Position numbers and translations under genes: made by a program. The notes beneath the pieces are model-generated. The model had not been told where the DNA came from. It did not search any database and worked only from the letters and a program-made list of their open reading frames with translations. Shown here piece after piece: positions 33,841-45,434 of a stretch of DNA of 64,000 nt. Each line of letters begins with the position of its first letter. Within the stretch, counting starts at the first letter, position 1. Source of the stretch: Azorinus chamasolen (taxonomy: Eukaryota; Mollusca; Bivalvia; Cardiida; Solecurtidae); contig OY755243.1 in assembly GCA_963576725.1 (NCBI GenBank), positions 78,432,417-78,496,416 of the forward strand, written 5' to 3'.

Positions 33841-34940
33841 TTCGGCCTTTTATACAACTGCTGGTGAAGCATACATGTATATACATGTAGATAATTTTAT
33901 TTAAAAAGTTAGTTCCATTGTATTCAATTTTCTGCTCTGTATATTTAATATACATACGTTATAATGCTTCTTGAAAAAAAATGCACCCAAGGGTGCATAA
34001 AAAGTGAAATGCAATTTGTAATATTTGAAGCCTTGTACAAATTTGTCGCGTGAAAACTATTGATAACACCGTAACATATATATTACAGTATATCCTCTCT
34101 AAAGCCTTCACTTGGTTTACACGCTTAGAGATTTTAGGACAGCTACATGTAGTTGTTAAATGCAAATCATTGATAATGCAGGTATGAAGGCAGATCAAAT
34201 CTTCGTCTGTCGGTTTGTCTGCCTGGTCGTCCGTCCCACCCCTAAGAAAACGTTCCATCTATTGCCTGTGTAGAAAGGTTATACTGTACTATAACTCCTA
34301 CGAGTCGTGGGTCATAACTCTTGTGATGAACATTTCAGCAGGCGACACATGCGTTCCTATACGTTATAATGAAATAACCTTTAATGAATATTCAGTAGGA
34401 CAGGAATAGCAAATGCACCTATTTATTTCCAAGATATGGACCAGCAGAGAAGCTAACTGTTAATGGCTCTACTTCCAGCCATTGTGTCCCCCATCCCATC
34501 CCACCCCTACAGAGCATACCGACCATAAAATGGACGTCTTTAACTTCCTGCTTATAATGATCAAGAATCCACCATCCTCAGCCACCAACACAGGATTTAG
34601 AAACTTTGCAGAAGACGAACATGTATACACATGGGATGTTTTCACTTCGCTTGTTAGAAACAGATACCAATCTTACCAGATAACAGGGGAAACACCAGAA
34701 ACTTTCATAGAACTACAAACATTAAAATACATTTTATAAATTAACATGTTAATTAAGCAATTAGTCTTTTATTATAATTTCTATAAATCATTTAGGGTCA
34801 ACCAGTCACAATTCGCCAATAATCAACACGCTTGAGATGCCCCCTTGTCAAACCTATGAAAACGTCGTCATCTGGAGTACACATCGTCATCGGGATAGGT
34901 TGGAAATGCCAATTATTTCACTCCCATTTATAATGGCAAG
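33841..34940. other. Intronic stretch, nothing firmly assigned
   Basis: An 85-codon open frame (34482-34739) has no recognisable domain, no repeat partner and no supporting splice phase, and is not called. A hairpin AAAATGCACCCAAGGGTGCAT lies near 33979-33998. Confidence 0.5.
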
Positions 34941-35990
34941 ACATATTGTTTTTGGTAAAGTTGTATGTCTGTCTGTCACACTCGTGTCTGCTCCATATCT
35001 CTCATAAATATGGAAGGATTTCAAAATTCTTTGGCACAAATGTTCAACTCAACAAGACAATGTGCAGGGCGTTCGATTCAGGCACGTGGGTCAAAGGTCA
35101 TGGTCACAGTTCAAGATCAAATTTTTAACTACACCCTTCGTGTTCGCTCCATATCTCTTAAACCCTTGGAAGGATTTCAAAATGCTGTAGCAAAAATGTT
35201 CTCCATAACAAGGCGATGTGCAGACAGCAAGATTCAGGCACATTCTTCTAAAGTCAATGTCACAACTCAAGGTCAAATGTTGTAGCCTTAAATTTCATGT
35301 CTGCTCCACATCTGTATAACCCTTAGAAGGATTCAAAAATGCTGTGGCATAAATGTTCTCCTTAACAAGCCGATGTGCAGACAGCAGGATTCAGGAGTGT
35401 TGGTCAAAGGTCAAGGTCACAATTCAAGGTCATGGTCACAATTCAAGGTCAATTATTCACACTTTCTTGTCCTGAACGATAACTCCTACATGGCTAATAC
35501 CATCTGATTGAAACTTCATACATTGAACGAGCATGATGAGAGGAAGTGTCATGTACAAGAGCCATACCTCTGGTTTCAATACTTTTGGAGTTATTGCCCT
35601 TTGTTACATTTTTTGTCCAATCAATAACTCTTGCTCTACTGATGCTGTTGTAATGACATTTCATGTATGGAAACAGCATGATGGAAGGAAGTGTTATGCA
35701 CATGTATCATAACTCTGGCTTCAGTGATATTGCAGTTATTGCCTCCTATTTTCTGCAGAGTTATGGGACTTTTATATATTTACATGGAAAATTTTATCCG
35801 TGGGGTTTCCACAACAATCTTTTATCGGATTTCCAAGCAACTTCATAGGATTGATCAACGCCATGCCTAGATGTGTATATTTTATTCCTTTTCCGGTTCT
35901 ATGATTTTCTGCAGAGCTATGGGACTTTGGAAAATTTTGTCCATGCAATAGGGGAGACAGTATCAGTTTTTGTATCAAAAACAATTCTAG
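34941..35990 (+). mobile_element. Helitron-like array element (family E), about 150-170-bp units
   Basis: It begins near GACATATTGTTTTTGGTAAAG, as in the copy at 47302. Two unit types follow: AAGGATTTCAAAATGCTGT with GGTCAAAGGTCA (34985-35460), and GATAACTCCTACATGGCT with GGAAGTGTCATG (35475-35930). The 3' end is a stem-loop, GTTTTTGTATCAAAAAC, then AATTCTAG before T. A stem-loop ahead of CTAG is the canonical Helitron 3' terminus. The right flank is the right half of a palindromic MITE (to about 36120). Confidence 0.6.
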
Positions 35991-36129
35991 TTTTGTTTAT
36001 GAAATTGTAATAGATCTGACAATACCAAAAAAACCTGTGTATATATGCCATTTTTCAGCTAATATATATTCATGACAACATTATTTCCTACATGAATATT
36101 CATGGAGTAAATGGTTAATAAACATTTTC

Positions 36130-36215
36130 ATATCTTTGCAAACAGAGTATACTCAGATAAGACAGCTCCTGTATGGTCAAATCAGATCAAAGGTCTTCTC
36201 TGTTTGCTTAGGGAT
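36130..36215. mobile_element. Palindromic MITE core
   Basis: GCAAACAGAGTATACTCAGA to CTTCTCTGTTTGC, with one arm partly deleted. Confidence 0.6.
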
Positions 36216-36300
36216 TAATATCATATAGATCTTATTCTACAGTTTCTGCCACAGCTGGAATTTCTTGTGTTCATCTGCCATTATAAAACAAATCATCTGA

Positions 36301-37445
36301 TTAACCCATTCCCTCATATTGATGCCTCTGTAAAAGTCATTTTTAAGCCATTGTGATAAATAGAGCATTTGCTTCATAGGAGCAAATGCTCTATTTATCA
36401 CAATGGTTTCAACACTACGCAATTCTAGCATTTTCCTTTTCTCTATTAAATGCTCCTTTATATGCCCCCCCCCCCCCCGATCTGATCTTGGGGGTATATG
36501 TTTTTGCCCTGTCTGTCTGTTTGTCCGTTTGTCTGTTTGTTTGTCAGCAACTTTAACATTGGTCATAACTTTTGAGCCAGTACAGATAGAGACTTGATAT
36601 TTGGCATGTATATGTTTCTCATAAAGCCTCAGTGACATGTCAAGGTCAAGGTCATCCTTCAAGGTCAGAGGTCAAATATATGGGCCAAATCACCGACTTT
36701 AACATTGGCCATAACTTTTGGACCAGTAGAGATAGAGGCTTGATATTTGGCATACTTGTGTATCTCATAAAGCTGCACATTTTGAGGGGTGACATGTCAA
36801 GGTCAAGGTCATTATTCAGGGTCAAAGGTCAAATTGTATGTTTGTTTTTCTGTAACTTTAACATTGGTCATAACTTTTGAGCCAATACAGATAGAGACTT
36901 GATATTTGGCATGTATATGTATCTCATAAAGCCACACATTTTGAGGTGTGACATGTCAAGGTCATCCTTAAAGGTCAGAGGTCAAACATATGGGTCAAAC
37001 CACCGACTTTAACATTGGCCATAACATTTGTACCAGTACAGATAGAGACTTGATATGTGGCATGCTTGTGTATCTCATGAAGCTGCAGTTTGAGGGGTGA
37101 CATGTCAAGGTCATCCTTCAGGGTCAAAGGTCACCAACTTCAAATTGGCCATAACTTTGAACCAATAGAGATAGAGTCTTGATATTTGGTATGCATGTGT
37201 ATCTCATGAAGCCGCACATTTTGAGGGGCAACATGTCAAGGTGAAGGTAATCTTTTAGGGTCAAAGGTCACTGACTTTAACATTGGCCATAACTTTTGAA
37301 CCTGTAGATACAGACTTGACATTTGGTATGCATGTGTATCTCATGAAGCTGCACAGTTTGGGGGTGACATGTCAAGGTCAAGGTCATCTTTCATTGGTAG
37401 ATTTATTCAAAGAGGTTGGATCTAAAAATAGCCTATGAGGTAATG
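36301..37445. mobile_element. Second hairpin MITE family, split by a tandem-array element
   Basis: It runs from TTAACCCATTCCCTCATA to TAGCCTATGAGGTAATGGGT. A near-perfect hairpin at 36347-36408 pairs CCATTGTGATAAATAGAGCA with its complement. The uninterrupted copy at 61878-62104 shows that 36458-37393 is inserted DNA: GCTCCTTT joins directly to the TAGATTTATTCAAAGAGGTT side there. Confidence 0.75.
36458..37393 (+). mobile_element. Tandem-array element (family D) inserted in a MITE
   Basis: The 5' end is a hairpin of a C run with GGGGG (TATGCCCCC.. and TTGGGGGTATA). Five diverged units of about 120-190 bp follow, each with ACTTTAACATTGGCCATAAC, TAGAGACTTGATATTTGG and CATGTCAAGGTCAAGGTCAT. Several units contain AGGTCAGAGGTCA or GGGTCAAAGGTCA. 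The 3' end lacks a clear stem-loop. Confidence 0.7.
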
Positions 37446-37504
37446 GGTAAATATTCATGAAGTCATTATTTCTTACATGAATTTTCATGGAATAAAGAGT
37501 TAAT

Positions 37505-37975
37505 TATTGCATATATGTTAAAATGACCTCACAAGACTCAAGCAAAGATTAAATACCCAATTCAATTTGAGAAGTGGATTACATGGAAAGTCAGTGTGGC
37601 GGATTGGTTGGGTTCGCTAACGGGAAACCCTGTGTAGACAGGCCTATGCATTGTGCTAGCTGCAACTAACTCGTCTCATAGCCATTGAAGATCAACAAAC
37701 GCATATGCAGCCACCACGCCCTTACTTCATCCCAAACAGCTATTGGGGGAGGAAGACCATGATCTTCAAACCCAACCTACACCACTCGCACAGTACAAAC
37801 ATGTGAGAGGGTTTAGAAGCCAAGCCACCCACTGAACAGTACATACATATTCTGCAGAATGGTCGACTCAAGCATTTTTATCGGTTGCTAGCTAGCGCAA
37901 ATCCCAACTATATAGTGCATCAGACAGAAATATTCATAAAGAACTGGGCTTCCATGAAATTTTCCGCAACAATGG
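37505..37975. repeat. Dispersed repeat, diverged direct partner at 38390-38735
   Basis: Shared blocks include AAAATGACCTCACA, GTGGATTACATGGAAAGTCA, CTCATAGCCATTGAAGATCA and GCAGAATGGTCGACTCAAGC in the same order. It has no coding features. The function of the 38100-38390 interval is unknown. Confidence 0.7.
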
Positions 37976-38389
37976 ATCACGAACTGAGTCTAAAAAAACA
38001 AGCAATCCAAATTCAACCAATACAAATCCCAGGAAGGGAGTATGCATGTATTAGTGTATTATGTTCATCTTCTGCATGATTTCCTCGACTTCATGGAAGC
38101 AAGGTTCACCAATAGGAAACAGATCTAAAGAAGAAAAAACTCAACTGGAACTATAAGTATAAACATATATATGTCTTTCCACTACTCAAATCAGAGCGGG
38201 AGGGTAGGATTTTAACTATTTTTCCAAATGCATGAAGGCCGCATGATTGCCTGAGCTTGAAAAGACCCGGATGAAAGTATCGGCTCAGCATGAGAACCAA
38301 CACACCGTGAGAATAACTTATCGAAGCAGTTCATTTTTTCCTGCAATAAATTAGACTTATTTGTGAGGAATAGTCTGTATTATTGCAAA

Positions 38390-38735
38390 TAGGTTAAAAT
38401 GACCTCACACGAACAAGCTAAGATTAAACACCCGATTTAATGTGAAAGGTGGATTACATGGAAAGTCAGTGTCGTGGATTAGTTGTGTTCCCTGGCGGGA
38501 AACCCTTGTAGACCTATGCATTGGGCTAGCTGCACTCGTCTCATAGCCATTGAAGATCATAACAAGCATGACAGCCACGACACCTGCACTACCACCCACC
38601 GAACAGTACATATTCGGCAGAATGGTCGACTCAAGCATGTGTATCGGTCGCAAGCTAGCACAAATCCCAAACTACATAGTGCAGCAGACAGAAATATTCA
38701 TAAATAACTGGGCTTCCACGGAATTTTCCGCCACA
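38390..38735. repeat. Partner copy of the repeat at 37505-37975
   Basis: Same block order with internal deletions relative to the first copy. Ends with AGACAGAAATATTCATAAA..CTGGGCTTCC in both. Confidence 0.7.
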
Positions 38736-38889
38736 CGAACTTGTTTGCCCCAAAATTCTGCCCTATGCATTATCAACAAAATTCTTTGAAACTTAGGAGC
38801 ATCACAACCGACATCTGATGTTATATGAAATGGCCACTCATACAAATTACAAAACGACAGGAGACAGTTATTTAAATGTTTCCATTTTT

Positions 38890-40555
38890 AGCTCACCTGG
38901 CACAAAGTGCCAAGGTGTGAGCTATTTGATCCTATGTCTGGCGTCCGTCGTCGTGCGTATGTGCGTTGTGCGTACGTGCGGGCGTCAACAATTTACTTAA
39001 ACATCTTCTTCTCTGGAACTACAAAGCCAAGAGCTTTGATATTTGGTATGTAGTATGATGTAATGGTCCTCTACAAAGATTGTTCAAATTATGACCCCTG
39101 GGCCAAAAATGGCCCCGCCCCGGGGCTTATCAGTTTTTCATAGGAAAATCTTTAAAAATCTTCTTCTCTGAAAATGTAAGGCATAGACCTTTGGTATTTG
39201 GTATGTAGCATCATCTAATGGTCCTCTACTAAGATTGTTCAAATTATGACCCCAGGACAAAAATGGCCCCGCCCCAGGGCTTATCAGTTTTTCATAGGAA
39301 AATCTTTAAAAATCTTCTTCTCTGAAACTGTAAGGCATAGACCTTTGATATTTGGTATGTAGCATCATCTAATGGTCCTCTACTAAGATTGTTCAAATTA
39401 TGACCCCTGGGCCAAAAATGGCCCCACCCCGGGGCTTATCAGTTTTTCATAGGAAAATCTTTAAAAATCTTCTTCTCTGAAAATGTAAGGAATAGACCAT
39501 TTGGTATTTGGTATGTAGCATCATCTAATGGTCCTCTACTTAGATTGTTCAAATTATGACCCCCAGGACAAAAATGGCCCCGCCCCAGGGCTTATCAGTT
39601 TTTCATTGGAAAATCTTGAAGAAATCATCTTCTCTGAAACTGTAAGGCATAGACCTTTGATATTTGGTATGTAGCATGATCTAATGGTCCTCTACTAAGA
39701 TTGTTCAAATTATGACCCCTGGGCCAAATATGGCCCCGTCCCGGGGCTTATCAGTTTTTCATAGGAAAATCTATAAATATATTCTTCTCTAAAATTATAA
39801 GGTATAGACCTTTGATATTTGGTATGTAGCATTATTTAATAGTCCTCTACTAAGATTAATCAAAATATGACCCCCGGACCAAAAATGGCCGCGCCCAAGG
39901 GCTTATCAGTTTTTCATAGGAAAATCTTTAAAAATCTTCTCCTCCAGAACTGTAAGGTCTAGGCCCTTGATATTTGGTTTGTAGCATCATCTAATGGTTT
40001 TCTACCAAGATTATTCAAATTATTACCCCTGGGTCAAAAATGGCCCCGCCCTGGGGCTTATCAGTTTTTCATATGAAAAGCTTTAAGAATCTTCTTCTCC
40101 AAAACTGTAAGACAGAGACCTTTAATATTTGGTAAGTAGCGCTATCTAATAGTTTTCTACCAAGATTGTTCAAATTATGTCCCCTGGGTTGAAAACTTCC
40201 CCGCCCAGGGGCATATCAGTTTTTTATAGGAAAGTTTTTAAAAATCTTCTCTTAAAAATCTTTAAAAGTCTTCTCTGAACTTGTAAGGCATATACCTTAG
40301 ATATTTGGTATGTTGCATTATCTAATAGTCCTCTACCAAGATTTTCAAATTATGAACCCCGGATCAAAATTGACCCCGCCCTGGGGCTTAACAGTTTTTC
40401 ATAGGAAAATCTTTAAGGTCTAGACTCTTTATATTTAGTATGTAGCATCATCTGATGGTTTTCTACCAAGATTTGTCAAATTATGCAATCTGTCATTGAA
40501 ATCATTAATCTGTTACGAACAGGTGAGCGATTAAGGGCCATCATGGCCCTCTTGT
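38890..40555 (+). mobile_element. Complete family A element with about ten 150-bp units
   Basis: 5' hairpin AGCTCACCTGGCAC-AAA-GTGCCAAGGTGTGAGCT. The array units carry TGACCCCTGGGCCAAAAATG, GGGGCTTATCAGTTTTTCAT and TTTGGTATGTAGCATCATCT. The 3' end is GGTGAGCGATTAAGGGCCAT-CATGGCCCT-CTTGT. The flanks are T-rich on both sides (CATTTTT and TTTTCT), as for insertion at a T-T site. Confidence 0.75.
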
Positions 40556-41879
40556 TTTCTATTTTCTTGTAAGGAATACTGGTATTACCCCAGAAGATCC
40601 ATGGTAGTGATGCAGAAAAAACAAAAGTACATGTAGTTTCCGATAAATTCAAAGATCAACTCTCATTTTGTGCTCAAGCTCACACCCTTAAATTGTCGTC
40701 AAGTAATGTAAAACTCAAGTGAATGATCAAATCTTTTGTGGATTGCTGAGCAAGCAAATGTACTGTAATGCTTAACTAAAATCTGACCAAAGCATGCCTC
40801 CTTTGCCGATCCTTTGTACCTTTGAAATTGCATCACAGCCCAAGTTTGTGCTCATACTTTGAAACTGTGTTCTCTAATCAGTCAGTGTAGGAGTCGCCTA
40901 GCACCCAACATCTGAAATTGGACATAGCACAAAGGTAATATCATGTCTATTAAGATGCCAGAAATATATACATGTTCATCTGTGTATGTAAAAACATCAA
41001 TAGTCCAAGTAGAATAATGTGAAGTGTTGTGTATTAAAAGCGAATGTAGCTCCTAAAGGCATTTGAAGACCATCTGCCCATTCCTTTTACATGTATTGTG
41101 TCAAAAGTAGTGCCTTGCCTAGCAAGCCAGGTGGCTACCCCTATAATAAAGGAGTGTGACTTTAAGTAGTTGATGGAATGGGCAGTGCAATAAAGGTTTT
41201 CATGAGAACCATACCAAATAGATACCTAGTCAATGGGGACCCATCCTTACAACACCACAAATGGTCAGGCACGGCTGGCTTTGGGCCTCTAGTAAAGCTT
41301 TAGCCGGACATGCCACTGATGCGACAGGGTAGGTTTTTACAATATTCCCTGAACCCGATAAATTTGTTTTAGATTTTCTAAGATGTACATGAAGTGCTGT
41401 GACTTTTCCTATGACGGAGACAAACTAGCTTTCCTGTCCCAATAAGTCAAAAAATTGCTAGCGTAAATGCTGCTCATAAAGGATTGACATTGTAAGTTGA
41501 GAAACATATCACGTCTAACTTGGGCCAAGTTTTTAGGTGTGTCATACAGGATCGGCATACGCCAATGTTTTGAAGGATTTGTGCGACAATTACCGTCCAA
41601 CAGTTTCTGGTATCAGAAGTGTAAATCATGATTAGGCATGTTACTTATTCTGCATACAAAGCCAATGGCCGATATAAATGTTGATGCAGATTTTGAAGAG
41701 TAGCCCTGCTGATGTAATGACCCTATGAAATATTCAAAGTGTGATATTGGGACTGGCATAGATTCTGGAGGCCATTCTCTAACTGGAATTTGTTATAGAT
41801 TCTTACTATGACTTAGTGCCTTAAAGTTAACAAAAGACCAAAAGTTGTTAAAAGTTGGTACTTAAGTAGCTCCCTTGTC
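40556..41879. other. Intronic stretch without recognisable genes or repeats
   Basis: About 1.3 kb with only short open frames. No array, palindromic MITE or domain-bearing frame was seen. Confidence 0.5.
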
Positions 41880-42060
41880 TTCGCTCGATATTAAAAGAGT
41901 AGTTCTACGACTGGTCGGCCCGGTGTCAGGATAATGTGACTGGGTGGGGTGCTCTTGCCATCTGCTCGCGGCAGGGGAATTCCAGTCTTGTCTCAAGCGG
42001 TTGACGTTTGCAAATAACTGAAATACTGTTGGTCGGACGTAAAACCCAACTCACTCACCC
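41880..42060 (+). mobile_element. SINE-like sequence with molluscan-type tail
   Basis: CTGGTCGGCCCGGTGTCAG, AATGTGACTGGGTGGGGTG and GACGTAAAACCCAACTCACT recall SINEs widespread in molluscs (MetaSINE/V-SINE type, from memory). No intact A and B boxes were identified in a tRNA-like head, so this copy may be 5'-truncated. Confidence 0.45.
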
Positions 42061-42170
42061 CATATTTAAGATGTTTCAAAGCTGGAGCAGCATTACTCTC
42101 AAGTGTTAGACCCATGAATCTGGACATCAGTCTGCAAACAAGATAAACTGCCAACCTGCAATTCCATTTT

Positions 42171-43810
42171 ACCGAGTTTTCCACGGAAAACTCCGGTTAT
42201 TGAAATGGTGATGTACGGCGGGCGGACGGGCAGCTGCCAATATGGCTCCTATATGGCTCATGCCATTGGATTGAAACTTCATACATAGAAAGATCATGAT
42301 AAGAGGAAGTGTCATGCACAAGGTCCATAACTCTGGCTTCACTAATATTGGAGTTATACTCCTTTTAACTTCAGTCCATATGTGCGTCCGACCGGTCTTG
42401 TCCGTGCTGTAACTCAGAACGCCATGGATGGATTGTGAAATCACTGGGCATATTTGTATATGGTGTGTGAGTACATCTTGGGATGGCGGAGTGTCGCATA
42501 CTATTTATAGGTTTATGTGACCTTGACCTTGGGCTTCATTTAAAAGAAAAACTTGTCCGGAGCATAATTCCTATACGGAATCAGCTAGGATCACCTAATA
42601 TGGTGTGTGACTTCATCTTGGGATGGCGGAGTGTTGCATACTATTTTTAGGTCAATGTGACCTTGACCTTGAACTTTGACCTCATTTACAAAAAAGCTTG
42701 TCCGGAGCATATCTCTTACACTACTTCAGCTAGGATCACCAAATATGGTGTGTGAGTACATTTTGGGATGGCTGTTTATATTATAGGTCAATGTGACCTT
42801 GACCTTGGGCTTTATTTATAAAAACACTTGTCTGGAGAATACCTCCTATACGGAATCAGCTAGGAACACCAAATATGGTGTGCGAGTTCATTTTGGGATG
42901 GCGGATGTTGTATACTAGTTTTATGTCAATGTGGCCTTGACCTTGGGCTTTATTTACAAAATTTCGTCCAAAGCATATCTCCTATACCGAATAAGCCAGG
43001 ATCGCTGATGTGTGTGAGTACATCTTGGGACGGCGGAGTGTCGCATACTATTAATAGGTCAATGTTACCTTGACCTTGGGCTTTATTTACAAAATTTCGT
43101 CCAAAGCATAGCTCCAATACCGAATCGGCAAGGATCGCCAAATATGGCATGTGAGTTCGTCGTGGGATGGCGGAGTGTTGCATACTAATTTTAGGTTAAT
43201 GTGACCTTGACCTCATTTACAAAAAAAGCCTGTCCGGAGCATATCTCCTACACTACTTCAGCTAAGATCACCAAATATGGTGTGTGTGAGTACATCTTAG
43301 GATGGCAGAGTGTCGCATACTATTTATAGGTCAATGTGACCTTGACCTTGGGCTTCATTTACAAAAAAAAATTGTCTTGAGCTTACCTCCTACACTGAAT
43401 CAACAAGGATCACCAAATGTGGTGTGTGAGTTCGTCTTGGGATCACATACTAGTTATAGGTTAATGTGACCATGACCTTGACCTTTGACCTCATTTTAAA
43501 AAAAGGCTTGTCCGGAGCATATCTTCTACACTGCTTCAGCTAGGATCACCAAATATGGTTTGTGAGTAGATCTTGGGATAGCAGAGTGTCGCATACTATT
43601 TATAGGTCAGTGTGACCATGACCTTGACCTTTGACTTCATTTACAAAATAGCTTGTCATCCCTACACAGAATCAGCTAGGATCACTAAATATGGTGTATG
43701 AGTTCATCTTCGGATGGTGGAATGTTGCATACTTTTTGTAGGTCATGTGGCCATGACCTTGACCTTTGACCTCAAATATGAAGAAAAGATTGTCATTAAT
43801 TTTGGGGTAA
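42171..43810 (+). mobile_element. Tandem-array element (family C), about 140-bp units
   Basis: 5' hairpin ACCGAGTTTTCC-AC-GGAAAACTCCGGT. After a stretch related to family E units come nine or so units with TGTGTGAGTACATCTTGGGA, TAGGTCAATGTGACCTTGAC and CTTGTCCGGAGCATATCTCC (about 42465-43780). No clear 3' terminus was found. Confidence 0.65.
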
Positions 43811-43899
43811 CTTGAGTTCAAATTGTGGTCTTACTATACAATCTTTACTTTCATTTTGCAGTTGCATATTGCAGGCCTGCTTACAAAACGCATAATGTC

Positions 43900-44165
43900 A
43901 GTGCTTTGCTTTGGGGGCATTTAGAAATGAATAGAAACATATAGTGAAAATCTTCTCCTCTGAAGCTGGAAGGTTCTTAGCTTTCATACTTGGCACATAG
44001 CATCATGTTCATGTCCTTTACAACAGTTTTATAAATTATGCCCCTGGGGTCAAAATTGGCCCTGCCCTAGGGCTGGCTAATTTTCTATAGAAACATATAG
44101 TGAAAACTTTGAAAATCTTTTCCTCTGATTGGTGAGCGATCTCAGGGCCATTCTGGCCCTCTTGT
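43900..44165 (+). mobile_element. 3' fragment of a family A element
   Basis: Units with AGGTTCTTAGCTTTCATACT and the 3' palindrome CAGGGCCATTCTGGCCCT followed by CTTGT (44161-44165). The next family A start (AGCTCTTCAGAGCAC) follows within three bases and is itself deleted after about 100 bp. Confidence 0.65.
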
Positions 44166-44264
44166 TTAGCTCTTCAGAGCACAAAGTGCTTCAACAATTT
44201 GAAATTGAAATCTTCTCCTCTGAATCTACAGGGTTCCAAGCTTTCATCTTTGGCACATAGCATC

Positions 44265-44580
44265 ATCTTCAAAAACCTTAGAAACTGAAGTGTCAGATCT
44301 GTTATAATTTCATAAGCAAACATAGCAGACCCTGATCTGTATCTGTTCTGTTTGTAAAGGCACGAAAAAGCTTTATATGAAAGTAAGTGTGAAGAGATTG
44401 TGTATTTATTCAGCACAGGAATTTTTAAAAAGCAGGTGGTAGCTTAACGCAGAGATCCTGAAGGAGCTTCTATGTTAATGTTGCCCTGCATTAAGCAACC
44501 ACCTGCCCCATAGCCTCACAAAACCCTCATCTCTAAGGACAAAAAATCCTACTAGATTAGTACAGTCAAATCACAAAAAT
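44265..44580. repeat. Dispersed repeat, paralogous to 33515-33840
   Basis: Same order of MITE core, AAAAAGCAGGTGGTAGCTTA, hairpin arm CAACCACCTGCC and AATCCTACTAGATTAGT. Confidence 0.65.
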
Positions 44581-45434
44581 TGAATCACAGTTTTTCAAAA
44601 TGACAGGATACATTATACTGGAGCTGTAGTCCTGACACTCTGAAACACATACATTTTATGGGTCACATTTTCAATAACGGCCTTTTTAGTTTGAATGTCA
44701 CAGTGCTGTGATTATCAAACAATAGTATTCACACCTTGTGCTTTGTGCATGTCAATTACTTTTGTCCACTGTTAGTCTATTACCTTGTTTAATTTGAGAA
44801 GTCTTACTTAATAAATTTAATTTTACAAAAAGTGATTTAATAAAAAACACTAGTAATATGTGTTACCTGCAATTTTTATGGTTGTATATGGAGAATATGT
44901 TGCCATACTGAATTTCTATAACATTATATTTAGCTCGTCTGTTTCGAAGAAAAGTCGAGCTATTGTGATCACTGGGTCATCATTGTTGTCCGCGTGCAAA
45001 AACTTTAATGTAGCTCATTACCCAAAAAGTATAAGAGGTATCAACATGAAACTTCATAGGTTTATAGTAGATCTCATTGAGGGGAAGGTCCCTACATAAG
45101 AACCATAATTCTTGATTTCAAAATTTTGGAGTTCTGGCCCTTTATATTTTTCAAAAATGTTAAATTTAGCTGTACAAGCACCAAATCAGATGAGCATTGG
45201 CACCTTACGTGGCTCTTGTCTGTTTTAGCTCAGAAAAGTGTGAAGGAAATGCCACTACAACTTCAGCATCTTGTATGTAAGTACAGTTTTTGTGTCGCCT
45301 ACCGAGAGACAATGTGTCACATAGGTATCACATTTCTGTTGTCTGTCTGTCTATCTGTCTGTCTGTAGCACTGTGCATCTGTCTGTCAGTCTGTCTGTCT
45401 TGTCTATCTGTCTGTCCGTCACACTTAATTTCTT
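44581..45434. other. Intronic stretch with a short hairpin-ended element fragment
   Basis: AGCTCGTCTGTTTCGAAGAA..GTCGAGCT (44933-44963) is a 5' hairpin of the same type as family B and the element at 62613. Only about 230 bp of body follows. A (TCTG)n microsatellite lies at about 45340-45418. No gene seen. Confidence 0.55.

Noticed and set aside
34482..34739. 85-codon + strand frame as a further exon of the HEPN-STAND gene
   Set aside because: Exon 3 to exon 4 already join in phase. The frame has no recognised domain and no flanking splice sites of matching phase that I could see.
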